Assembly (NCBI GenBank): GCA_039800965.1
Contig: JBDLPS010000112.1
Coordinates: 1-9,076 of the forward strand
Length of the DNA stretch: 9,076 bases
Reading direction: 5' to 3'
From: ZC4RG30 sp039800965
GTDB lineage: Bacteria > Pseudomonadota > Gammaproteobacteria > Steroidobacterales > Steroidobacteraceae
Shown here: positions 1 to 5,177 of the stretch, piece by piece
Layout of the letters: each line of letters starts with the position of its first letter
Numbering within the stretch: position 1 is the first letter of the stretch
The notes under the pieces: model-generated
Database searches by the model: none
What the model saw: the letters and a program-made list of their open reading frames with translations, nothing else
What the model was told of the DNA's origin: nothing
Program-made: the position numbers and the translations under genes

Positions 1-1
1 G

Positions 2-1144
2 CCGGCGGTTCCGCCCGTGCCCGAGGAGCCGCCCTGTGCCAGGGATCCGGGGCTGGAGGCCTACAAACTGTGGCTGGTTGCCCGCTACGCCATCGTGCGC
101 AACGAGACCTTGTCCGCCTTCGTCTGTGGCGAAAAACTGTTCGCAACCGTGGATGAGGCGCTCGCACATGCCCACGCGCAGGAGTTGCAGCGTGTCGCCG
201 CCGCGACGGCCCGTGCCGAGGCGGTCGAGCGGGCGGCGCGCGAATTCGCCGAGTCATCGCTGCGGGCGACGCAGGCGGCTGCAGCTGCCTCGCTGGCGCA
301 GCGCGAGCGGCTGCGCGCCTGGGTTGCTGCCAACCGTGTCGTCCTGGCGGCGATCTGTGCAGTAGTTGTGGTTGCCGCCGCCTTGGGTGGGTACCGGTTC
401 GGCCAGCATCGCAAGGCCGAGGCCGCCGCGCTTGCCGCCGCCCAGAATCTGGCACTGTCCGCCGCCTCGGATGCCAAAGCGGCGGACGCCACTCTCGCCG
501 AAGCCGACAGGGCCTGGTCCGCTGCCCGGTCTTCGGCGGCCAAGCGGTTGATGGACGCCGAAATTGCGCGTATTGAAGTCACGGTCTCGAAGGGGATGTA
601 CGGGCTGCAGTACGACGCACGGGTCCGCAACGGCTCCCGCTACCACGTGCAGCGGCTGTCGGGCCACATCAACCTTTTCGCCAGGGGTGTCGAGATCGGC
701 AAGTCGGCATCGATCTACTGTTGCGACGAGGCACACGACGCCCACGGCTTCGGCATGGGCTATGCGTTGGCGCCCGGTGCGACGGGCAGGAAGGAGATGG
801 CCGTCATGTCCTTCGACTTCAAGGCGGATAGCCCGGAAGACCGAAAGTTCGCTGCGGAACACGGGATCCCGCTGTCCCGCAACTTGATAGGCGACCTGGA
901 ATACAATCTGGATTCGCGCACACGCTTCGATGGGACGGTCGTTTTCGTCACCCCTGGGCAGAAGCAGGACTCTGGTGCTTCCATTCGTTATCCCACCGAG
1001 CGGGTGGATTTCGATGCCCTTGCCGAAGCACTGCCGGAGGTGCGGGCGCTCAAGGGTTCCCGTGATGCCGCTGCCGCCGTTGCCGCCGATCGCAGGGCGG
1101 CGCTCGAGGCCGCGGAAGCAGCGCTCAAGGCCATCAGGCACTGA
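2..1144 (+). CDS. Unrecognised single-pass membrane protein with Ala-rich helices (5' partial)
   Basis: I do not recognise this family. The frame is open to the left edge, and the GTG at 17 has no Shine-Dalgarno sequence, so the true start probably lies upstream. Counting from that GTG, residues 10-50 form a compact segment with a Cys at 7 and 37 and the stretch AYKLWLVARYAIVRNE. Residues 55-105 are an Ala/Glu/Arg-rich, probably helical or coiled-coil stretch. Residues 108-125 are one clear membrane segment (VVLAAICAVVVVAAALGG). Residues 130-185 are a second Ala-rich helix. Residues 186-320 look beta-rich and contain a Cys-Cys pair at 235-236, and a final helix closes the chain. This suggests a cytoplasmic N-terminus and a periplasmic C-terminal domain, or the reverse. 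The stop is TGA at 1142. The next gene starts 19 bases later on the same strand, so the two are probably cotranscribed. Coding status is well supported by length and codon bias; function is unknown. Confidence 0.8.
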   Translation, partial: PAVPPVPEEPPCARDPGLEAYKLWLVARYAIVRNETLSAFVCGEKLFATVDEALAHAHAQELQRVAAATARAEAVERAAREFAESSLRATQAAAAASLAQRERLRAWVAANRVVLAAICAVVVVAAALGGYRFGQHRKAEAAALAAAQNLALSAASDAKAADATLAEADRAWSAARSSAAKRLMDAEIARIEVTVSKGMYGLQYDARVRNGSRYHVQRLSGHINLFARGVEIGKSASIYCCDEAHDAHGFGMGYALAPGATGRKEMAVMSFDFKADSPEDRKFAAEHGIPLSRNLIGDLEYNLDSRTRFDGTVVFVTPGQKQDSGASIRYPTERVDFDALAEALPEVRALKGSRDAAAAVAADRRAALEAAEAALKAIRH

Positions 1145-1150
1145 TCCGGC

Positions 1151-1157
1151 AGGGAGG
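1151..1157 (+). promoter_or_regulatory. Ribosome binding site that sets the start of the DUF6152-type gene
   Basis: AGGGAGG lies 6 bases before the ATG at 1164. This purine run, together with the signal peptide that starts exactly there, decides the start codon over the longer in-frame extension that would begin at 930 inside the preceding gene. Confidence 0.7.
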
Positions 1158-1163
1158 CAGGGT

Positions 1164-2219
1164 ATGTCGTTCATGCGGTGTATTGCCACGGCGGTCGTGG
1201 CCGCGTCCTTGGCGCCGATCGCCGGTGCACACCACAGTTTTGAACCGCATTTCGACATCAAGAAACCTGTCGCGATCTCCGGTCGCGTGAAGCGCTTCGA
1301 GGCCCGCAATCCGCACAGCTACCTGCACGTCGAGGCTGTCGATGAGAATGGCAGGAACCAGGAATACATCTGCGAGTCGCATGGCTTCACGCAACTGGCG
1401 CGCAATGGCATCACGGCGTCCTTGCTCAGGCCCGGCACGACATTGCGGCTGGATGGTTCGCAATCACGCAATGACGTCCATCGCTGCTTCTTTACCACGG
1501 TGACGTTTCCGGATGGCAGGGTGCTCAACGTGAACGGCCCTGCCGGGGTCATGGGCGTAGCGCCGCCGGGTGCTGCGTCGCTTCCGCCCCGTCGCGAAAT
1601 CTTCGGCACGTGGTTGTTGGCGCCGATGCCGGGTCGTCTTACCGCGGGGCCACAGCCAATGATCGCGTTCCTGACCGAGGCGGGAAAGTTGGCTACTGCC
1701 CGGTACAACCCGTTCAAGGACGATCCTGCCTTCCGCTGCGACCCGGTTGCGGTGCGTCGTGTCTGGGGTGCGCCGGGTACGCCCCTGTCGATCACACGCG
1801 AAAAAGACCGCCTGATACTGCGGCATGAATGGATGGATGTGCGGCGTGTGGTCCATCTGGACCAGCGTTCACACCCCGGGAATGGGCCGCGCAGTTCGCT
1901 TGGGCATTCCATTGGCTACTTCGAAGGCGATACGCTGGTGATCGAGACCGCCAACTACGCCGAGGGCGTTTTGAACCAGTACGTCGAGATGGCTGGTCAG
2001 CCAACGCGGGGTTTGCTGCATTCCGCGGCGCTGACCACTGTCGAACGTGTCCACCTCGATGTCGCCCGCCAGCGGCTTGTCGTGGAGTTTTTCCTGAAAG
2101 ATCCTGAATTCTTCACGCGCGACTTTGATCCCACGCAACTGGAGTTTGCGCCGTCCGATCTCAAGCTGGAGCCTTTCAAATGCTCGCCGGAGGGGGTCGA
2201 TGGCGCTGCCCGCAGGTGA
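1164..2219 (+). CDS. Secreted DUF6152-type protein
   Basis: The protein has 351 residues. Its N-terminus is a signal peptide (about residues 1-22, ending AGA) and the mature chain begins with HHSF. That start plus FD at 30-31, KPV at 34-36, Gly40 and NPH at 49-51 is the pattern of DUF6152 proteins, small periplasmic proteins of unknown biochemistry. Most members I know of are short; here a second half follows, with GTWLLAP near 146 and a GHSIGYFEGDTLVIETANY motif at 247-265. That motif also occurs in other secreted proteins of unknown function in Proteobacteria. A Cys in the first third (YICES) and Cys residues in FRCDP and FKCSP could form disulfides. The gene lies 19 bases behind the unknown membrane protein, suggesting a shared transcript. 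His-rich mature N-termini can bind metal, but nothing here proves it. Family assignment is from recall of the motif; function is unknown. Confidence 0.8.
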   Translation: MSFMRCIATAVVAASLAPIAGAHHSFEPHFDIKKPVAISGRVKRFEARNPHSYLHVEAVDENGRNQEYICESHGFTQLARNGITASLLRPGTTLRLDGSQSRNDVHRCFFTTVTFPDGRVLNVNGPAGVMGVAPPGAASLPPRREIFGTWLLAPMPGRLTAGPQPMIAFLTEAGKLATARYNPFKDDPAFRCDPVAVRRVWGAPGTPLSITREKDRLILRHEWMDVRRVVHLDQRSHPGNGPRSSLGHSIGYFEGDTLVIETANYAEGVLNQYVEMAGQPTRGLLHSAALTTVERVHLDVARQRLVVEFFLKDPEFFTRDFDPTQLEFAPSDLKLEPFKCSPEGVDGAARR

Positions 2220-2225
2220 TGCGAC

Positions 2226-2780
2226 TCAGCGCCAGTTGGCGTTCACGCTCCAGAAGTCCACGCTGCGACGATAGGCATCCCGATCCAACCGCACGCCTGA
2301 TCCTCCTTCGGTCGTGCCGAGCGTGTTACGCATCATGGTGATCGGCGCCATCGGGATTTCCGCCGGCTCCGAGGTGTACAGGCAGCCCACCACGCCCCAG
2401 TCGGCATCTATCGGCGTGCCTTCTTCCCGCAACTGGCCGCAGCTGTAGAGGATCGGTATCAGGTATCGCGCCACCGGGACCTCGACTCCCTCGAACCAGC
2501 GGACGAGTACCGGCAGTTCGCTGCGCGTCCGGGCCTCGTAACCCGAACGGAGCAGGTGTCGGTTGGTGTCCGTAATCGCCACGGTCAGGCAGCGCGTGGA
2601 CGTCCAGTTGCGGTGCACGTGCAGGCGGCAGAACGGGGCGTAGCCGGGCAGGTCGTGCAGCGGCAGGTTCTCGTTGAGATGGCGCTCGAAGGCTTCGGCC
2701 GTGATGCCCTGGATGGTGTTGGGCCGGGGCTCCCGCGGGAAAAGACGGGCGCGGGCGAATTCGGTCAGGACGATCTTCAT
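2226..2780 (-). CDS. DUF3228 family protein
   Basis: The protein has 184 residues and shows the hallmarks of DUF3228. These are an N-terminus MKIVLTEFARARLFPR, then NTIQGITAEAFERHLN, a central HVHRNWTSTRCLTVAITD, a WFEGVEVPVARYLIPILYS segment, IDADWGVVGCLY, and a C-terminal APITMMRNTLG followed by VNANWR. There is no signal peptide or membrane segment, so it is cytoplasmic. The biochemical role of the family is not established. The start ATG at 2780 sits 5 bases after the stop of the upstream GST gene and has no convincing Shine-Dalgarno sequence, which points to translational coupling within a two-gene operon. Its stop is 6 bases from the stop of the convergent DUF6152-type gene. Conserved residues such as RNWTSTRC could be functional but are not assigned. 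Confidence 0.9.
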   Translation of the reverse strand: MKIVLTEFARARLFPREPRPNTIQGITAEAFERHLNENLPLHDLPGYAPFCRLHVHRNWTSTRCLTVAITDTNRHLLRSGYEARTRSELPVLVRWFEGVEVPVARYLIPILYSCGQLREEGTPIDADWGVVGCLYTSEPAEIPMAPITMMRNTLGTTEGGSGVRLDRDAYRRSVDFWSVNANWR

Positions 2781-2785
2781 GTCGG

Positions 2786-3649
2786 TCAGCGGGTATTCGT
2801 GTCGAAATCGACTGCGTCGTGGCGCTCACGCAGTTGTGACGTGGGTTCTCCCCAGGTCCTGTTGACCATCCTGCCGCGTTTCACGGCGTCGCGATTGCCC
2901 AGTTCGAGCGCCCAGCGGCGAAGGTTCGCGTAGTCCTCTACCTGCAGGAATTCTCCGGCATCGTAGGCTTCGCCCAGCGCGAGGTTGCCGTACCACGGCA
3001 GGATCGCCATGTCGGCGATCGTGTATGCGTCTCCCGCGATGTAAGTGCGGGTGGCGAGCAACTGGTCGAGCAGGTGCAGTTGCCGCTTGGTTTCCATCGT
3101 GAAGCGGTCGATCGCGTATTCGATCTTCACGGGGGCGTAGCGGTAGAAATGACCAAAGCCGCCACCGACGTAGGGCGCGCTGCCCATCTGCCAGAACAGC
3201 CATGAGAGGCACTCCGCGCGCGCAGGCCCTGTTGCGGGAAGGAAAGCACCGAACTTTTCCGCCAGATACATCAGGATCGCGCCCGATTCGAAGACGCGGA
3301 TCGCCTGCGGCCCGCTTCGGTCCAGCAGGGCCGGGATTTTCGAGTTCGGATTCACGTCGACGAAGCCGCTGCCGAACTGTTCGCCCTCCATGATGTTCAC
3401 GATCCAGGCGTCGTATTCGGCGCCAGCATGGCCGGCGGCGAGCAGTTCTTCCAGAAGGATGGTGACCTTCACGCCGTTGGGCGTGCCCAGCGAATACAGC
3501 TGCAGGGGATGCCTGCCCACCGGAAGTTCCCGCTCGTGGGTGCTTCCTGAGATGGGGCGGTTGATGTTGGCAAAGGCGCCGCCGCTGGCTTTCTTCCAGC
3601 GCCAGATGTTGGGTGGTGCGTAGGCCGGTGGGGTCGTGGGGTCTGACAT
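2786..3649 (-). CDS. yghU: Glutathione S-transferase, YghU type (glutathione-dependent disulfide-bond oxidoreductase)
   Basis: The protein has 287 residues, matching the roughly 288 of E. coli YghU, which reduces small disulfides and hydroperoxides with two glutathione molecules in its active site. Residues 10-20 (YAPPNIWRWKK) form the N-terminal extension typical of this group. A thioredoxin-like domain follows at about 48-136, with TPNGVKVTILLEEL at 56-69, the NPNSKIPALLD loop carrying the cis-proline at 106, and VFESGAILMYLAEKFG, where Glu121-Ser122 bind the gamma-glutamyl part of glutathione. The helical C-terminal domain includes YTIADMAILPW. The protein is cytoplasmic, with no signal peptide. 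The ATG at 3649 was chosen because AAAAGGAG lies 8 bases before it; a longer in-frame start at 3718 has no such site. It leads an operon with the DUF3228 gene and is divergent from an MFS transporter. The exact substrate is not readable from sequence. Confidence 0.93.
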   Translation of the reverse strand: MSDPTTPPAYAPPNIWRWKKASGGAFANINRPISGSTHERELPVGRHPLQLYSLGTPNGVKVTILLEELLAAGHAGAEYDAWIVNIMEGEQFGSGFVDVNPNSKIPALLDRSGPQAIRVFESGAILMYLAEKFGAFLPATGPARAECLSWLFWQMGSAPYVGGGFGHFYRYAPVKIEYAIDRFTMETKRQLHLLDQLLATRTYIAGDAYTIADMAILPWYGNLALGEAYDAGEFLQVEDYANLRRWALELGNRDAVKRGRMVNRTWGEPTSQLRERHDAVDFDTNTR

Positions 3650-3673
3650 GGGGCGTGCTCCTTTTGTTGTAAT
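3643..3673 (+). promoter_or_regulatory. Candidate promoter of the MFS transporter gene
   Basis: CTGACA (3643-3648) matches the sigma-70 -35 consensus at 5 of 6 positions and TGTAAT (3668-3673) matches the -10 consensus at 5 of 6. They are 19 bases apart, 2 more than optimal, which lowers confidence. Transcription would start near 3680, about 40 bases before the ATG at 3721. The -35 box would overlap the first codons of the divergent GST, so expression of the two genes could interfere. Confidence 0.3.
3658..3665 (-). promoter_or_regulatory. Ribosome binding site of the YghU-type GST
   Basis: Read on the minus strand, AAAAGGAG stands 8 bases before the ATG at 3649. It is the strongest Shine-Dalgarno sequence in the divergent spacer and rules against the 23-codon longer start at 3718. 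Confidence 0.75.
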
Positions 3674-3720
3674 GTCGCACTCCTCGTGGCGGAGCGGAAT
3701 CCCGCCGGAAGTTGCCATCC

Positions 3721-4872
3721 ATGGTCCGAGTCACGTCATTCCTCGTCGCGCTGTTCGCCGTCGCAACCTGCCTGCGCTCCTCGATCACCGGCGTCGGGCC
3801 GCTGTTGGCCACGATACGGTCCGACCTCGGTCTGACGGCTACGGCGGCTGGCGTGCTGTCGAGCCTGCCGCTGCTCATGTTCGCTGTTGGCGCTCCTGCA
3901 TCTCGCCTGGCGCGCAACCATGGCACCGAGCGGATGCTGCTGGGCGCACTTTGTGTGTTGCTCGCCGGCATCCTGCTCCGCTCGGAGGGTCATCTGTCCA
4001 CGCTTTACGCGGGAACCGTGGTCATTGCCGGCGGCATCGCGGTGGCGAACATCCTTCTGCCGGTGCTGGTGAAGCAGCATTTCCCCGATCGTGTCGCCAC
4101 CATCACGACGGGCTATGCCACGATCATGGGTGTCTCGGCGACGCTGGGTTCGGCGTTCGGTGCGCCGCTTGCGGACTGGTTGCCGGGTGGATGGCGCAGC
4201 TCGCTTGTCAGTTGGGCGGTGCCGGTGCTGGTGGCGTTGCTGCTCTGGATCCCGCACACCCGGCACGATCTGCACGTCACTCCCGGCACGCGCGAACCAC
4301 CGCCGCGACTGCCGTGGGGCAGCCGTGTCGCGTGGCAGGTCACCGGTTACATGGGCCTGCAGTCACTGATGTTCTACGTTACCGTGGCCTGGTATCCCAC
4401 CATGCTGAAGGATGGTGGGTATTCGGTGCAGTCCATTGCCGGCCTTCTCACCGTTTATCAAGCGTCGGCGCTGGCAGGGGGCCTGCTCGTGCCATCACTG
4501 GTCCACCGTGGCCCTGACCAGCGCCTTCTGGCCGCCTCGGTGGGTGTCTTGTCTGCCGTCGCGACGCTCGGCGTACAGTTCCTTCCCCAAGCGATGTGGC
4601 TTTGGATGGTCGTGATGGGCGTTGGTACCGGACCTGCGCTGATCCTCGCACTGTCGTTCATGGGGCTGCGGGCGGCCAGTCCGCGGTCTGCCGCCGCGTT
4701 GTCCCTGATGGCGCAGTCGCTGGGATACCTGCTGTCCGCTGCCGGCCCGGTCACCTTTGGCTTCCTGCATGACGTTTTTGGTGGCTGGTCGGCGTCACTG
4801 TTGTTCACGACCGCCGCTGCCCTTGGCATGGCGATCTGCGGCTACGGCGCTGGCCGGGCGGTCAGGGAATAG
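3721..4872 (+). CDS. MFS transporter of the CynX/NimT (cyanate/nitroimidazole) type
   Basis: The protein has 383 residues with about twelve hydrophobic helices, the normal size of this major facilitator branch. The first helix (about residues 5-30) carries LRSSITGVGPLLATIRSDLGL and is followed by AAGVLSSLPLLMFAVGAPASRLARNHG, the helix 2 and loop 2-3 pattern of CynX, YeaN and YycB proteins. Helix 4 has GIAVANILLPVLVKQHFP, also characteristic. It sits in the inner membrane and probably moves a small anion or organic acid by ion-coupled transport; the substrate is not predictable, and no cyanase gene is visible beside it. ATG at 3721 was preferred to the in-frame TTG at 3712, which has only 1 base to the purine run CGGAAG (3705-3710); that run stands 10 bases before the ATG. 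The gene is divergent from the GST, and a small ORF converges on it 9 bases past its stop. Confidence 0.88.
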   Translation: MVRVTSFLVALFAVATCLRSSITGVGPLLATIRSDLGLTATAAGVLSSLPLLMFAVGAPASRLARNHGTERMLLGALCVLLAGILLRSEGHLSTLYAGTVVIAGGIAVANILLPVLVKQHFPDRVATITTGYATIMGVSATLGSAFGAPLADWLPGGWRSSLVSWAVPVLVALLLWIPHTRHDLHVTPGTREPPPRLPWGSRVAWQVTGYMGLQSLMFYVTVAWYPTMLKDGGYSVQSIAGLLTVYQASALAGGLLVPSLVHRGPDQRLLAASVGVLSAVATLGVQFLPQAMWLWMVVMGVGTGPALILALSFMGLRAASPRSAAALSLMAQSLGYLLSAAGPVTFGFLHDVFGGWSASLLFTTAAALGMAICGYGAGRAVRE

Positions 4873-4881
4873 TCGGGTCCG

Positions 4882-5052
4882 CTACCCCGGTTGCGCGAGA
4901 CGAAGTGCGGCGGCGACCACGGTCAGGAAGATCCAGACCGCGGCGATCCAGCAGGCCAGCCGCAGCCTGCGTCGCAGGCTGGCTGTCGCCATCGCATGTC
5001 TGACCTTCAGGTGGCCGCGGATCCGGCCAAGTCCCCGCGCGAAGTCATGCAT
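4882..5052 (-). CDS. Putative small single-pass membrane protein, 56 residues
   Basis: Reading leftward from ATG at 5052 to TAG at 4884-4882 gives 56 residues. The first half is strongly basic (RGLGRIRGHLKVRH, then SLRRRLRL). It is followed by one clear membrane helix, ACWIAAVWIFLTVVAAALRL (about 33-52), and a four-residue tail. By the positive-inside rule the N-terminus would be cytoplasmic. Codons end mostly in G or C, as in neighbouring genes. No Shine-Dalgarno sequence precedes this ATG. Instead a 13-codon minicistron with a good one overlaps its start, so translation could be coupled. The ORF fills most of the gap between the transporter and the GH3 gene. It may be a real small gene, a gene with a shifted start, or chance. 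I do not recognise a family. Confidence 0.5.
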   Translation of the reverse strand: MHDFARGLGRIRGHLKVRHAMATASLRRRLRLACWIAAVWIFLTVVAAALRLAQPG

Positions 5053-5086
5053 GGCGAGCGACTGTCGCAGCGAGTGTCATGCGCAT
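5045..5086 (-). CDS. Possible 13-codon upstream minicistron overlapping the small membrane ORF
   Basis: ATG at 5086 opens MRMTLAATVARHA and stops at TGA 5047-5045, overlapping the ATG at 5052 of the 56-residue ORF by eight bases (ATGCATGA). GGAAAGGA (5099-5092) stands 5 bases before its ATG and is the only good Shine-Dalgarno sequence here. It could be a leader peptide that couples translation into the downstream ORF. Alternatively it is the true N-terminus of that gene, followed by a frameshift in the genome or the assembly. Confidence 0.3.
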   Translation of the reverse strand: MRMTLAATVARHA

Positions 5087-5177
5087 GGTCGTCCTTTCCG
5101 CCGTGATGTGTCGTGCCGGATGGCAGGCTAGCATAAGGTTCCTATTACGCCCCTGTGTGCCCGGAGTGCCGCAAACC

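Noticed and set aside
930..1163. A 78-codon N-terminal extension of the DUF6152-type protein
   Set aside because: It overlaps the end of the preceding gene in another frame, is rich in Arg, Pro and Ser, and would bury a clear signal peptide. The ribosome binding site at 1151-1157 supports the start at 1164.
2826..3971. A 381-residue minus-strand frame spanning the GST and the start of the transporter
   Set aside because: It is rich in Arg, Pro and Ala, typical of a shifted frame in GC-rich DNA, and would cross the divergent promoter region. The GST frame is the recognised gene.
3721..4872. Naming the transporter cynX with cyanate as substrate
   Set aside because: The helix motifs fit the CynX/NimT group, but that group is diverse and no cyanase or carbonic anhydrase gene lies beside it, so a symbol and substrate would be overstatement.
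5129..5134. TAGCAT as a -10 box for the GH3 gene
   Set aside because: It matches 4 of 6, but no acceptable -35 hexamer lies 15-19 bases upstream.
5079..5177. A 33-codon extension of the GH3 protein
   Set aside because: It would place non-signal sequence before the obvious signal peptide at 5178 and overlaps the start region of the small minus-strand ORF.
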